NCBI GenBank assembly: GCA_045589955.1 | Contig: JAZNQD010000009.1 | Location: forward strand, 1 to 64,000 | From: CAJGCS01 sp045589955 | GTDB taxonomy: Bacteria; Bacillota_I; Bacilli_A; ML615J-28; CAG-313 | Length of the DNA: 64,000 nucleotides | Direction of reading: 5' to 3' | Position numbers and translations under genes: made by a program | Notes under the pieces: generated by a model | The model's database searches: none | Told to the model about the DNA's origin: nothing | What the model saw: the letters and a program-made list of their open reading frames with translations, nothing else | Shown here: positions 33,587 to 42,853 of the stretch, piece by piece | Numbering within the stretch: the stretch's first letter is position 1 | Layout: each line of letters starts with the position of its first letter

Positions 33587-33853
33587 TTAGATAGTACCGC
33601 ACACTCTTAATGTACAATATAGATTTAGTACTTGTTCAGTAGTAAGAATGAATTTATATTGAATTACGCGTGGTTTAATGTTGTATTTTTCTAACTCTCT
33701 TAGTGCAGAGTCTATCATTAGTCTAGAAACACTTTCGGAAGCATATGGAAAGTATATTATAACATTCTTACGCATACGGTCATATCTAGCTGTAACACCC
33801 ATACCACAAAATAGCCATTCAATTACTGCATCTAGTTCTGTATCTGTTAGCAT
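33587..33853 (-). CDS. small LRxxG-tail family protein
   Basis: 88 residues: helix, beta hairpin (VIIYFPY), helix, strand (YKFILTT) and an end helix VLNLYCTLRVCG. The plan resembles the next gene upstream (33847) and 35015, suggesting tandem duplicates. Function unknown. Confidence 0.72.
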   Translation of the reverse strand: MLTDTELDAVIEWLFCGMGVTARYDRMRKNVIIYFPYASESVSRLMIDSALRELEKYNIKPRVIQYKFILTTEQVLNLYCTLRVCGTI

Positions 33854-34149
33854 TTGTAGTCCCCTTGTATTTTTGGTCCAATGATTCTGAATAAACCGAG
33901 TATGTGTTCGATATTTACGTTGGGTATTTTGAATAGACCATACGCCGGTAATTCATAGTTTATTTCGTATGCATCTAATGTCTTTAATAAACCTCCAATA
34001 ACTCTATCTCTAGTGGTAAATCTGTTAGCAGTAAAGTCTCCAGATATAAATATCGTAAAGAAATCTCTAGAGACCGGTGTAACAGATATAAAATTATAAT
34101 TAAATATGTCGGTTAAAAGTTTCTGTAGAGTGATATTTATATCTAGCAT
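33847..34149 (-). CDS. small LRxxG-tail family protein
   Basis: 100 residues: helix, beta hairpin (FFTIFISGDF), helix (GGLLKTLDAYEI), strand, and an end helix IEHILGLFRIIGP. The start at 34149 follows AAAGGAGG. Overlaps the next gene by seven bases. Confidence 0.72.
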   Translation of the reverse strand: MLDINITLQKLLTDIFNYNFISVTPVSRDFFTIFISGDFTANRFTTRDRVIGGLLKTLDAYEINYELPAYGLFKIPNVNIEHILGLFRIIGPKIQGDYKC

Positions 34150-34160
34150 TAATACCTCCT

Positions 34161-34706
34161 TTATTCTACTTCTATAAAAGACAGTGAGCAATGTGCCCAA
34201 GGTTTTAACATTTCTTTTAGTTCGTTTAAATCTTTCTTAAATACTTTAGCGTCTTCTTTATCCATAACACAGTATAGTTTAGTAGAAGATTTCTTGGCTA
34301 CATACTTATAGTCATTTACTTTTATAATATACTTTTTAATTACACGATTTCTTATATGCTCTGCTCTCCAAGTTAAAAACTCTCTGGCTAAGAATAAATG
34401 TTCTGCAGCATTACCAGCAAAGTCTTGATATGATTTATTGATTTCCTTTAAGAATTGATAAGCTAATTTCTGGTCAGCTTTCCAATTAGAAGGGTAAAAT
34501 TTATCGCCGTTATATGTAGAGTATAATAACCAACATGCACGTTTTTCTTCATTTACTGCGCCAGGAAATTCTCTATTAAAATATGTGATTACTGATTTAT
34601 GGAATGCGCGTGTATTATCATAGTTAAAGCAATTAGAAGAAGCCACGACACATTCAAATGATCCATCCTCTAATTGTTTGATTGATTTATATATATCGTA
34701 ACTCAT
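34161..34706 (-). CDS. hypothetical protein
   Basis: 181 residues, mixed fold with a basic helical middle; no family recognised. GGAGATA upstream. Confidence 0.75.
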   Translation of the reverse strand: MSYDIYKSIKQLEDGSFECVVASSNCFNYDNTRAFHKSVITYFNREFPGAVNEEKRACWLLYSTYNGDKFYPSNWKADQKLAYQFLKEINKSYQDFAGNAAEHLFLAREFLTWRAEHIRNRVIKKYIIKVNDYKYVAKKSSTKLYCVMDKEDAKVFKKDLNELKEMLKPWAHCSLSFIEVE

Positions 34707-34718
34707 CTTATATCTCCT

Positions 34719-35012
34719 TTATCCTACTTCATTTGCTACAGCTTCTAGTTTAGCTTTCTTCCATTGTTGGTCTTCCCATAGATCATCATACTCAGGAACA
34801 CCATGAATCCCATTTCTTTTAGCGTCGACCCACATTGCAAATTCTTCACCCGGATCAAAGTTTTCGCTATAGTCTACGATATCTTTAAGGTGCTCTAAAT
34901 AAAATCCCCAATCTTCTCCTTCTGGTGTATATTGATGGATAAAGTATTGAGAAGATTCTTTATCAACTGTAAATCCATGTTTGTTTAATATTCTAGTTAT
35001 AGATTTTGCCAT
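34719..35012 (-). CDS. conserved phage protein of unknown function
   Basis: 97 residues. ITRILNKHGFTVDKE, then YTPEGEDWGF, then ENFDPGEEFAMWVDAKRNG, then VPEYDDLWEDQQWKK is a pattern I know from many gut Bacillota phage proteins. Function unknown; likely a small alpha/beta protein. Confidence 0.8.
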   Translation of the reverse strand: MAKSITRILNKHGFTVDKESSQYFIHQYTPEGEDWGFYLEHLKDIVDYSENFDPGEEFAMWVDAKRNGIHGVPEYDDLWEDQQWKKAKLEAVANEVG

Positions 35013-35014
35013 GT

Positions 35015-35335
35015 CTATTCTCCTTTGTTTATAATATCAATTTTTTGTCTAGCTGCTAAGTAAATATCAGCTGCGTCATCTGTAGACAATAATACTGTTA
35101 CTTTATGACCAATTACTATTTTAGGTTTAATACCAAGGATATATAATTGTTTACGTAAGGTACCTAAGAATGACTCTAAAGGAAAATTTGTATAATCGAT
35201 TGCCACCGCGTATACATTATTGTTATTATTATCGTAACAACTATATCCGGTTAATCTATTTTTAAATGCATTACCGAATAATACAGCAAAGCATCTAGGC
35301 ATAACTTCTGGAAAAATTCTAACTTCATCGAACAT
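35015..35335 (-). CDS. hypothetical protein, possibly of the LRxxG-tail family
   Basis: 106 residues: hairpin, helix (SFLGTLRKQLYILGIKPK), strand (HKVTVLLST) and a final helix. The same order of elements as 33587 and 33847, without the closing glycine motif. Confidence 0.7.
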   Translation of the reverse strand: MFDEVRIFPEVMPRCFAVLFGNAFKNRLTGYSCYDNNNNNVYAVAIDYTNFPLESFLGTLRKQLYILGIKPKIVIGHKVTVLLSTDDAADIYLAARQKIDIINKGE

Positions 35336-35345
35336 ATATTCCTCC

Positions 35346-36194
35346 TTAGTTAAAGCTTTTATCGTCTATTTGAAGAGCAGTAAGGTGTAAGCAGGTTATC
35401 TCACTCATAAGTCTATTAATAAAGTTTTGTTTATCTAATGAGAAGGCGTCGAATATATTAATTAATTCACCATCAAACATCTCTTTTAATATAGCGTGCA
35501 TATGAATTTCTAACACGCGTTGTAATTCAGTTCTAAACTTATTACGTATTCTTACTGATACTTCCAATTTTTCGTTATGTAGAGTTAGAGCAGATTTATT
35601 AACAGGTAATTCATCAAGACCAATTGCAGCAAGAGCCGATAATAATTGTGTCTCCATTAGATTTCTATATAATTTTAACTTATAAGTATCCTTTAAAATC
35701 GAAGTAGCATTGGCTTTAGAGATATAAGTTAAAGGTTCAGCTAAGGCTACCCAAATAACATGCTTACGTGTCATATAACGGATACTAGAAAAATCATATC
35801 TATTAAGACTACGATTATATGCAGTACGTACATTCATTACTTTCTTATCTAATATTTTAGACAGAGCAACAAAAAGTTCATTATCTTCTGCTCTTTTATT
35901 AATTAATCTTTTCATTGTATCTTCAACATATTCAAAATCTGGACCTTCTAATAACAATCTATATTCAACTGTTTTATACATATCATATTCTTTACTATTG
36001 CACTCTGTTTCTAAACGCTCATCTGTCATATCTTTATCGATTACTGAATATACTGTATCATATACAAAATCAGATTGCAAAGCTACAGACAAATCATGGC
36101 TTAATTTAAAGTCACAATAGCTTATAGGTGATATTCTATCTCTATTTGCTTTATAATATATTGTTCTTGCACTATTTGGATCTAATTTTATCAT
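35346..36194 (-). CDS. hypothetical helical protein
   Basis: 282 residues, mostly helix, no family recognised. The ATG at 36194 is seven bases after GGAGA; the ATG at 36200 is too close. A hairpin (GGGATAAG/CTTATCCC, 36221-36246) stands in its leader. Confidence 0.75.
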   Translation of the reverse strand: MIKLDPNSARTIYYKANRDRISPISYCDFKLSHDLSVALQSDFVYDTVYSVIDKDMTDERLETECNSKEYDMYKTVEYRLLLEGPDFEYVEDTMKRLINKRAEDNELFVALSKILDKKVMNVRTAYNRSLNRYDFSSIRYMTRKHVIWVALAEPLTYISKANATSILKDTYKLKLYRNLMETQLLSALAAIGLDELPVNKSALTLHNEKLEVSVRIRNKFRTELQRVLEIHMHAILKEMFDGELINIFDAFSLDKQNFINRLMSEITCLHLTALQIDDKSFN

Positions 36195-36254
36195 CTGCAT
36201 TCTCCTTTATAGGTTGGGAAGGGATAAGCTTTTATATACTTATCCCCACACTTT

Positions 36255-36386
36255 CTATTGTATCAGTACCGGTTCAGTAGATACGGCACACATTGTTCTT
36301 TGTAATCTTTTACATTCTGCCAGACAATCACTAAAATGTTGATAAGGTGTTGGTAGAATGGTTCCGTTTAATTTAACATACCACAT
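36255..36386 (-). CDS. 43-residue phage protein
   Basis: MWYVKLNGTILPTPYQHF then a two-cysteine helix (CLAECKRL). GGAGGT four bases upstream. Similar MWYVKxNGxxxPTPY peptides occur in other Bacillota phages, to my knowledge without a function. Confidence 0.65.
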   Translation of the reverse strand: MWYVKLNGTILPTPYQHFSDCLAECKRLQRTMCAVSTEPVLIQ

Positions 36387-36395
36387 ATTTACCTC

Positions 36396-36479
36396 CTATT
36401 TCTTTTTAGTGCGTTTAATTTTAGCGTTTTTAATTTTACGCCTTATTGACATCTTCTTTAAAAATGTTGATTTGTTCAT
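36396..36479 (-). CDS. 27-residue very basic peptide
   Basis: MNKSTFLKKMSIRRK then IKNAKIKRTKKK: over a third Lys/Arg. GAAGGAGG nine bases upstream, and a promoter just before it. May bind nucleic acid; existence inferred from the good ribosome site. Confidence 0.55.
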   Translation of the reverse strand: MNKSTFLKKMSIRRKIKNAKIKRTKKK

Positions 36480-36504
36480 GACTACTACCTCCTTCATTAT
36501 AATT

Positions 36505-36533
36505 ACTATACCATGATTGTCCTACCATGTATA
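36505..36533 (-). promoter_or_regulatory. probable promoter, variant -35
   Basis: Minus strand: TATACA (36533-36528), 17-base spacer, TATAGT (36510-36505). It would serve the two small genes and the gene at 35346. Confidence 0.55.
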
Positions 36534-36557
36534 CTTTGTAATTCATCATGTACAAAG

Positions 36558-36585
36558 AAGGGCAGTAACTTTAATTACCACCCTT
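36558..36585 (-). terminator. probable terminator after the gene at 36608
   Basis: Arms AAGGG/CCCTT plus GTAA/TTAC separated by a CA/CA internal loop. On the minus strand it is followed by CTTCTTTG, a weak U-rich tail. Confidence 0.5.
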
Positions 36586-36607
36586 GCATTAATCATATAT
36601 TATTGGT

Positions 36608-37069
36608 TTAATCTATGTTAGCTTCTTTAAAGAATAGTCTATCACCGCCATCTAAATTAAAATCATATGACTGGTTATATCTTGCACAGTTAACATAATT
36701 ACTAAACACCTTACCCATATTCTTTGTTTTACCAATATGTAATGTTTTACCGGCAGGATTTATAATCTTAATGTATCCCGCTTTATTATAAAAATGTTTA
36801 GTATTTGCTCTAGTAATTTGTACCGCACCTGTAAAATCAATTTCTTGGCTCTTTTTTTGACTACCAGACACCGAATTAGAATTTTCTGTAGTGTTAGTAG
36901 GCAAATTAGAATTCGTTGCTCTACGGTCAATTTTTGGGCTTGTATCTTCCATAGTATAATTTTCGGGCTTTGCGCGCGAATTAATGTATGCTCTAGCTTC
37001 TTGTTCAGTAGAAAAAGCTTTATGCATATTCTTGATGGCTTTCATTTTAGTTGGATAAACAATAAACAT
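36608..37069 (-). CDS. hypothetical protein, degenerate GIY-YIG-like C-terminus
   Basis: 153 residues. The N-terminus FSTEQEARAYIN resembles the viroplasmin/RNase H1 hook. The middle is a low-complexity Asn/Ser/Thr linker. The C-terminus AGYIKIINPAGKTLHIGKTK recalls the GIY ... YIG layout with YIG changed to HIG. Whether it is a nuclease is doubtful. Confidence 0.6.
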   Translation of the reverse strand: MFIVYPTKMKAIKNMHKAFSTEQEARAYINSRAKPENYTMEDTSPKIDRRATNSNLPTNTTENSNSVSGSQKKSQEIDFTGAVQITRANTKHFYNKAGYIKIINPAGKTLHIGKTKNMGKVFSNYVNCARYNQSYDFNLDGGDRLFFKEANID

Positions 37070-37104
37070 ATTACACTCTCCTTTAAATAAATTAGTTTAA
37101 ACTA

Positions 37105-37133
37105 TATATACCGTATAATTTTTATTTTGTAAA
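37105..37133 (-). promoter_or_regulatory. promoter, GTTTTACA class
   Basis: Minus strand: TTTACA (37133-37128), 17-base spacer, TATATA (37110-37105). Drives the gene at 36608. Confidence 0.85.
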
Positions 37134-37143
37134 ACCGTTTTTT

Positions 37144-37599
37144 CTACTTTTTAATATCAGCTTTAGTCCAGTCTAATAAATCAGTAGAATTCGCAGTTGG
37201 GTGGGTTCGTAATTTAACTCCGACGATATTAAATTGTTCTTCTAAGCGCGGTAATACTTTTTCTTTTATATACCACTCTACAATTTTCTCACCGGAATTT
37301 ATACATCTTGTTCTACCATTGTATATTTCTAACCCCATTTCTTCAAACATTTGCTTTATACAGCCGTTATCCATTGTTTCTGTCCAAAAGATATTGGCTT
37401 TTTGTTTAGCTCTTTGTCTTTCGCGGTGGTAGGCACAAGAGTATTCGCTTCGATATTCGGCTTTATCCTCATCGGTCCAATTCTTTCTATTTGCTGCATA
37501 CTCACTTGCTTGTTGGCTCGTCAGATTCAATCGCCATCTTAAACGTGATGTAAAATTTCTAAGGGCTTCTTGTTTAACAGTTTTTGTATTAATCATCAT
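37144..37599 (-). CDS. hypothetical protein
   Basis: 151 residues, basic, helical. The segment EWYIKEKVLPRLEE recalls KKYIKEVVIPKLKE of the protein at 40156, so the two may share a small domain. Overlaps its neighbour by 11 bases. Confidence 0.7.
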   Translation of the reverse strand: MMINTKTVKQEALRNFTSRLRWRLNLTSQQASEYAANRKNWTDEDKAEYRSEYSCAYHRERQRAKQKANIFWTETMDNGCIKQMFEEMGLEIYNGRTRCINSGEKIVEWYIKEKVLPRLEEQFNIVGVKLRTHPTANSTDLLDWTKADIKK

Positions 37600-37894
37600 T
37601 GTTAGTTCCTCCTATATTTAATTCATTTAACTTATTAATTACAAAAGGAATAGTATCTTTCATCCATTCCGTGTGGTTAGAGTTAATAATTTTTAATTCC
37701 TCTGCAGATACATTAAATGCCTTAAGCTTTTCTTTACAAATATCTATTAACTCTTTAAGTCCTTGTTTTGCTAATGTTTTATTTTCAGTTAGCATTGCAG
37801 TTGTAGTATTTAAGCACAGCATAGTATTTTCATTCACTATTTCTGCATGAGCTTGTAAAAAAATTTGTTTTAATTCATTTAATGTTCTTGTCAT
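37589..37894 (-). CDS. hypothetical helical protein
   Basis: 101 residues, helical, no family recognised. Starts 14 bases after the next gene. Confidence 0.7.
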   Translation of the reverse strand: MTRTLNELKQIFLQAHAEIVNENTMLCLNTTTAMLTENKTLAKQGLKELIDICKEKLKAFNVSAEELKIINSNHTEWMKDTIPFVINKLNELNIGGTNNDD

Positions 37895-37907
37895 TTATTT
37901 GTCCTTT

Positions 37908-38423
37908 CTAAAAACGCCTTATATCAATTAAGTACAAATATTCACTTATTTCTCTTAATGGTTTACAGGCTTCGTATAAGTATAAATCATATGAGATACC
38001 TTTATGTTTTTGTATAAAGGCATGGAATTTCTCTTTAGCATCATTAAAGTTATCATAACGTTCTTTAACTTTTTCCTTAGTTTTATTATTATGGAAGTAT
38101 ATATCATAAAATACTTGTACATTTGAATTATTATGATACTTATCTTTTCCGTATTTGTCAACTAAAAAACGCAAACATTCATTATAACTATTACATTCTG
38201 CTAAAGTTACTGTATAATATTTAGTTGATTTGGTTGTCTCTCTAGTTACTGTTGTGCGCAATCTCCTCCTTCTAACTCTATTGTCAACTGTTATTTCTAA
38301 TATGTCTCCGTTAATTCTAAATCGTGTTGTACCATATTTAATTTGAGCAGGACTAGTACAGAATACCCAATTATATTCTTCTGCAGTTTGTCTTGCTATA
38401 CATTCATTTATTACATCAAGCAT
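37908..38423 (-). CDS. hypothetical protein
   Basis: 171 residues with a basic patch RVRRRRLRTTVTRE and beta strands, then a helical C-terminus. Possibly nucleic-acid binding. AAGGAG upstream. Confidence 0.72.
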   Translation of the reverse strand: MLDVINECIARQTAEEYNWVFCTSPAQIKYGTTRFRINGDILEITVDNRVRRRRLRTTVTRETTKSTKYYTVTLAECNSYNECLRFLVDKYGKDKYHNNSNVQVFYDIYFHNNKTKEKVKERYDNFNDAKEKFHAFIQKHKGISYDLYLYEACKPLREISEYLYLIDIRRF

Positions 38424-38435
38424 ACATATTCTCCT

Positions 38436-39356
38436 TTACTTAGTATACAATGTACCATCCTTATTATCAAGTGTTGTATTAACTATGTGCGCTAATACTG
38501 TGTGATAATCATATTGGTAAATTCTAATTAAACTAGCATATTCCTTTAAGAAACTCTTTTGACTATCAGGTATCGCTTGTTTATTACAATAATACGCAAC
38601 AGCTGCACATAACTTAAACAGCTGAGTATACTTAGTGCTACCCATAATATGTGTTATAGTAGCTAATTTAGGATTAATAATTTTGTTTAAGTGCGTAAGA
38701 TATAATGGATTTCTTATACACAAAGCATGCATTGTCACACAGTTAAAGAAATGTAAATCCTCAAAACTTACTTTGTCGATATATTCAGGTGGCAAAGTAG
38801 CGAAGAAATCTATAAAATCAACTGTAAATGTATGTGTACTAAAATTACCAATATAAAATACATTAACATCTTTGTATAAGTAGTTATATGCTCGTTCTCC
38901 CCAAAGGAATCTATATAATGATAAGTTAGCGAATCCTCCTTTCTCTATAACCATTTCTAATTCTTCATCTGTTGGATTGTCAATATCTTCTATTGCACTA
39001 AGTAACATCATAAAGTGCGGCTCATATAATCCTCCTTTCTTAAGTATTGTTCTAACATGTTTCGGTTCAAAAAACAATACGTATCCCATTAAACCCATAG
39101 TTGCTGCAATATCTTTAACAAATGTAGTATCCTCAAATAATTCATCAATTTGTTCAGCAGATAATCTTCCTAGTAATTTATTTAGGATACGATAACTACT
39201 TGGTTTATCTGAATTACCTTGGTCGATTGTAAAATTGAAGTCATACTTTATTTGCTTTAGTACAACTTCTTTAGTTAAATTGGCAGTAACCGAATCATCT
39301 CTAGTTTGCATATACTCCACAAATTCTTTTAGACGTTGGACTCGCTTTTCTTTCAT
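38436..39356 (-). CDS. hypothetical protein, paralogue of the gene at 44172
   Basis: 306 residues, helical. Near its C-terminus YTQLFKLCAAVAYYC ... FLKEYASLIRIYQYDYH parallels YRKLFKIAQCCVRKS ... ILKEEAGLIRLYNFDFD of the 339-residue protein at 44172. The two flank the MoxR/VWA module and may be partners or substrates of it. Confidence 0.75.
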   Translation of the reverse strand: MKEKRVQRLKEFVEYMQTRDDSVTANLTKEVVLKQIKYDFNFTIDQGNSDKPSSYRILNKLLGRLSAEQIDELFEDTTFVKDIAATMGLMGYVLFFEPKHVRTILKKGGLYEPHFMMLLSAIEDIDNPTDEELEMVIEKGGFANLSLYRFLWGERAYNYLYKDVNVFYIGNFSTHTFTVDFIDFFATLPPEYIDKVSFEDLHFFNCVTMHALCIRNPLYLTHLNKIINPKLATITHIMGSTKYTQLFKLCAAVAYYCNKQAIPDSQKSFLKEYASLIRIYQYDYHTVLAHIVNTTLDNKDGTLYTK

Positions 39357-39377
39357 AGTATAACCTCCTTTCTATTT

Positions 39378-39782
39378 TTATTTATTGCACATTTCATATA
39401 GTGTTTGTAGATATAATTTTTCTGCCTCTATATATTCCTCCTCTGTTTTATCACCATCAAAATCAAATTCCTTAACATATCCATATTCCATTGCAAGAAG
39501 TAATACAGCTTTACATACAACATCATATGGTCTACGTGCTGTCTTACAAAAACCAAACGCATCATATTCCGTATTCGCCTCAAGTACAAAGGTCTCATAA
39601 TCGTCAGGTTCCGCTCCATTAAATATAATCATGGTAGGACTAATAATTGGTTTAGACTTTGGTTCAGAATCTCCTTCTAATGGTACGTTACTCTTTTCTA
39701 TAATTTTATTTACTACTTCTAAAAAGTGAGGATCAAACTCCTTACACTTCTTAGCATGATGCCAATAATTAGTGTATCCCAT
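39378..39782 (-). CDS. conserved phage protein with FCKTARRPYD motif
   Basis: 134 residues. MGYTNYWHHAK at the start, IIFNGAEPDDYETFVLE, then FGFCKTARRPYDVVC define a family widespread in phages and some bacteria, function unknown. The CKTARxPYD stretch looks like an active or ligand site. Confidence 0.82.
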   Translation of the reverse strand: MGYTNYWHHAKKCKEFDPHFLEVVNKIIEKSNVPLEGDSEPKSKPIISPTMIIFNGAEPDDYETFVLEANTEYDAFGFCKTARRPYDVVCKAVLLLAMEYGYVKEFDFDGDKTEEEYIEAEKLYLQTLYEMCNK

Positions 39783-39793
39783 TCACACCTCCT

Positions 39794-40153
39794 TCATTCA
39801 ATACCAATTTCAGTTTGTACCTTTACCTTACGCTTAACTTCTAATAAATGTTCCGGTAAAGAATAACTATCCATACATTGCTGATAACAAAGTTGAATGA
39901 ATAAAATATGGTCTCTTGTTAATTTAGGTTTCGGTTCTTTCTCTAAATCAACATTTCCTCTAATTAGATACTCTATATAACATTCATTCATAACTTGTAT
40001 CATTTCATTAGTATGTACTTCGGCAAAAGGGAATCTTATTCCAACCATATTATAATGACCGGATTGACGAACAGATTCATATGCCCAAAACATTTCCTTA
40101 GGTATAATCGTTAAAACCATACCTAACTTACGAATATCATCACCTGATAGCAT
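39794..40153 (-). CDS. hypothetical helical protein
   Basis: 119 residues, helical; no family recognised. ATG at 40153 follows GGAG by seven bases and overlaps the previous stop. Confidence 0.7.
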   Translation of the reverse strand: MLSGDDIRKLGMVLTIIPKEMFWAYESVRQSGHYNMVGIRFPFAEVHTNEMIQVMNECYIEYLIRGNVDLEKEPKPKLTRDHILFIQLCYQQCMDSYSLPEHLLEVKRKVKVQTEIGIE

Positions 40154-40155
40154 AA

Positions 40156-40992
40156 TCATTCTCCTTCACATGCTTGTTGTTCAATATCATCTATATTATC
40201 CAATTTAACTTTTTTCAAAGGTAGTTTATACTGGCAATACATAAATGATCCTGCCTTAAAATCATCTATATTTGTTTGTACACCGATTTCCTTTAATTTA
40301 GGTATAACTACTTCTTTAATATATTTCTTTATCAAGTTTTGAATGCCATTTGGACCCATATAAAACGCTTGATCGTATGTATCATAACGAAGACCTTCTA
40401 TATCTAAGCCAGGTAGAATAAATGTTTCAAATAATTTAATTCTACTCTGTTTTCTACGCTCTTTATCTTTACGTACCTTTATTTGTTTAAAAACGCGATC
40501 AGGTGTAGGAATATCTTCACCGAGTAAATCTTCAGTAATAAATGTATAGGCGCTACATGATGATGTATACCAACGAGAAGTGTCATGTATCCTATTTCCT
40601 CTTACGAACGGTGGGTAATCCCAATGAGTCATGCCGTATCCATCATGAATAGATACGAACACTATATTTGAAGAAATTGTTTTTTGTGCAATTTGTAAGA
40701 CTGTAGCGAGATTATAGTCAAACTTAGTTGGAAGTTTAACATAACATTCATCATCAAATGACTTAGACTTACTTATTGAAATATCATAAAATCCCTTTGT
40801 TTGTTTAAGTTTATCTGTACTCAGATCAAGGTCTGCATAACTTTGACCTTTTCTTAAATCAACTGCGTCACCTCTTTCATCACAACGAACATAATAGGGT
40901 TTATCAAGTATTATCTTTTTTAAAACAATTGTGAATCTATGTTTACGTGTATGTTCGTCAAATACTCCTAATTTAATTATAGTTTCAGTCAT
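40156..40992 (-). CDS. hypothetical protein
   Basis: 278 residues: beta-rich first half, then a basic coiled stretch (RKDKERRKQSRIKL) and an alpha/beta end. No family recognised. Lies downstream of the VWA gene in the same operon. Confidence 0.75.
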   Translation of the reverse strand: MTETIIKLGVFDEHTRKHRFTIVLKKIILDKPYYVRCDERGDAVDLRKGQSYADLDLSTDKLKQTKGFYDISISKSKSFDDECYVKLPTKFDYNLATVLQIAQKTISSNIVFVSIHDGYGMTHWDYPPFVRGNRIHDTSRWYTSSCSAYTFITEDLLGEDIPTPDRVFKQIKVRKDKERRKQSRIKLFETFILPGLDIEGLRYDTYDQAFYMGPNGIQNLIKKYIKEVVIPKLKEIGVQTNIDDFKAGSFMYCQYKLPLKKVKLDNIDDIEQQACEGE

Positions 40993-41010
40993 AGCTATTC
41001 TCCCTTATAA

Positions 41011-41040
41011 AAAGGGTTACCATATTTCAGATAACCCTTT
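41011..41040 (-). terminator. hairpin after the VWA gene, possible partial terminator
   Basis: Perfect nine-base arms AAAGGGTTA/TAACCCTTT, 12-base loop, followed on the minus strand by TTATAAG. One of several GGGTTA-TAACCC hairpins between genes in the 36-46 kb stretch. Confidence 0.55.
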
Positions 41041-41053
41041 GTCTTAGTATCGT

Positions 41054-42511
41054 TTATCCATTCTTACGTTTATCTACAACAAATGGATAAACTTGACCTT
41101 TGATAAGTGAAGGTGGTACAAAGTCTGGATGGTCAATGCACATGTAGATTACAGGGCAAGGACTAGTTGTAGTTGTATCACCATCAAGTGGATCATAGAA
41201 ATCAGACATACAAATGAAAGCATCTAGTTTATCACCTTTATATTTATTCTTAATAAACTTAAAGTTTTCACGCATATCATTACCACCATCTGATTTAAAA
41301 GTATACTCATATATTTCTTTTTTATTCATAGCGGTAAATGTTTTAAATGTTTCTTTGTATACCTGAGAACCACAACACCATACATCAATTTGGAATTGTT
41401 TAAATTGTTGTAAGATAGTAAACAAGTGATCCATCATAGCATTCAATTCCTCATTGGATATTGAACCAGAAGTATCAATTGCAACTCCGATATGCATTTT
41501 AGGCATACGACCAGAAGAAGGTAGGATTAAACCATTAGCAATACCTGCACGAGATGGTTTATTCCAAGTATAATTATCTTTTATCCAACCTCTGATATAC
41601 TTAGTTAATGCTTTTCTCCAATTGAAAGGTTGTGGTTTGAAAGTATTTTGTAACATTCTATCTATGGCAGATGAACCGGTACCATTTGATGTCGAACCAA
41701 AAACTGCAGACATTTTATTTATTATCTCATTTTTAGTAACATCATCAAGGTTTTGTAAATGTTCATCTAAATCATATGTATTACCTTCATTATCTACTAA
41801 CTGACCTGGCTTTGGTCCCTTTGAATTATCTTTATCATCACCATCGCCATTGTTATTACCACCACCGCCTTTGCCTTCATCTTCTTCATCACCGTCACCG
41901 TCACCATTCTTTGGTTTCGATCCTCCACTTAATGCACAAACAGCAAAAGGTGGTATGTTTTTAAGTAGCTTGGTATATATTTCCTCAGCAGTAAGTCCAG
42001 CATACTCTTCAGAATACAATACCCATTCTGGTTTTGTACCAACTACTTTGTCAAACGTATGATTATTTACATCTGTTATTCTATTATTATACAAGATGGA
42101 ATTGATTTCATAGTCAGTTGCAACATTCCATAGATCATTTAATGCCTCAGCTCTTTTAGTATAGCCATCTCTTGGTACTCCAATGTTTTCACCTCTTTCC
42201 CAACTTAAACCTATAAGATGCATTAATTCATGAGCTAGGATAAACATTATTTGATATTTATCTATTGTACAACTTACTGTTTTCTTTTTTCCATGTATAT
42301 CTACTGAATGCATTTCTCCTTTTTTATTAAATATTTCTACAATTGGTGCATTAACATAAATCCCTTTACCATCAGTCCAAGCTACTGCAAGTTTATGTGG
42401 TTCATTTACAAGAGTTACTCCTATTCTAAAGATAGCTTGTGCATAAATTGGAAAGTCTAGAGATAATTCTATCAATGCATCATCTAAAATTTCTTGTACA
42501 TCAGTTGTCAT
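41054..42511 (-). CDS. putative metallopeptidase plus VWA domain protein (DUF2201-like)
   Basis: 485 residues. The N-terminal domain carries HELMH (H94, E95, H98) with an acidic residue pair further on (TDYEIN, about 133). A Gly/Asp/Asn-rich linker (200-235) follows. The C-terminal VWA domain has the MIDAS motif DTSGS (D346, S348, S350). The order matches DUF2201-type proteins that pair with MoxR ATPases. The MoxR gene is next but one upstream. Probably a metal-dependent complex that remodels or matures a protein; substrate unknown. Confidence 0.85.
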   Translation of the reverse strand: MTTDVQEILDDALIELSLDFPIYAQAIFRIGVTLVNEPHKLAVAWTDGKGIYVNAPIVEIFNKKGEMHSVDIHGKKKTVSCTIDKYQIMFILAHELMHLIGLSWERGENIGVPRDGYTKRAEALNDLWNVATDYEINSILYNNRITDVNNHTFDKVVGTKPEWVLYSEEYAGLTAEEIYTKLLKNIPPFAVCALSGGSKPKNGDGDGDEEDEGKGGGGNNNGDGDDKDNSKGPKPGQLVDNEGNTYDLDEHLQNLDDVTKNEIINKMSAVFGSTSNGTGSSAIDRMLQNTFKPQPFNWRKALTKYIRGWIKDNYTWNKPSRAGIANGLILPSSGRMPKMHIGVAIDTSGSISNEELNAMMDHLFTILQQFKQFQIDVWCCGSQVYKETFKTFTAMNKKEIYEYTFKSDGGNDMRENFKFIKNKYKGDKLDAFICMSDFYDPLDGDTTTTSPCPVIYMCIDHPDFVPPSLIKGQVYPFVVDKRKNG

Positions 42512-42522
42512 AATACATCTCC

Positions 42523-42789
42523 TTAACTTATTCCTTTTAAGATTCGTTTTAACTTTTCAGCCTCTTCTTTAATTTCAGCATTTATTTGTTCAAGGCTTAC
42601 TACTTCAATTTTTTTCGTATCATCATATTCAGTTAATTCTTTTAGCATTTTATCTGCCTCAGCCTCTGTTTCGAAATGCGTGGCTAACTCATATGAAGAT
42701 ACTACCATATAAGACGTTACAATTTCCATACCTCTTACAAATTGCTCTAGTCTTAAGAAATTTTCATCTAATCTTAACGCATAGCTCAT
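42523..42789 (-). CDS. small helical protein between MoxR and VWA genes
   Basis: 88 residues, helical, acidic. Position between the ATPase and the VWA gene suggests an accessory subunit. No family recognised. Confidence 0.7.
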   Translation of the reverse strand: MSYALRLDENFLRLEQFVRGMEIVTSYMVVSSYELATHFETEAEADKMLKELTEYDDTKKIEVVSLEQINAEIKEEAEKLKRILKGIS

Positions 42790-42814
42790 AACATATTCTC
42801 CTTTGTGGTCAAGT

Positions 42815-42842
42815 AAGGGGCTAAGTTAATACCTAACCCCTT
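42815..42842. other. intergenic hairpin
   Basis: AAGGGG-C-TAAG / CTAACCCCTT. U-rich on the plus side only (TTGTTTTT), so it is not a terminator for the minus-strand operon; perhaps an RNA stability or processing element between the MoxR gene and the gene at 42523. Confidence 0.5.
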
Positions 42843-42853
42843 GTTTTTACTCA

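Noticed and set aside
41776..42062. Plus-strand frames rich in His, Leu, Pro and Ser
   Set aside because: Antisense image of the Asp/Gly/Asn linker of the VWA protein.
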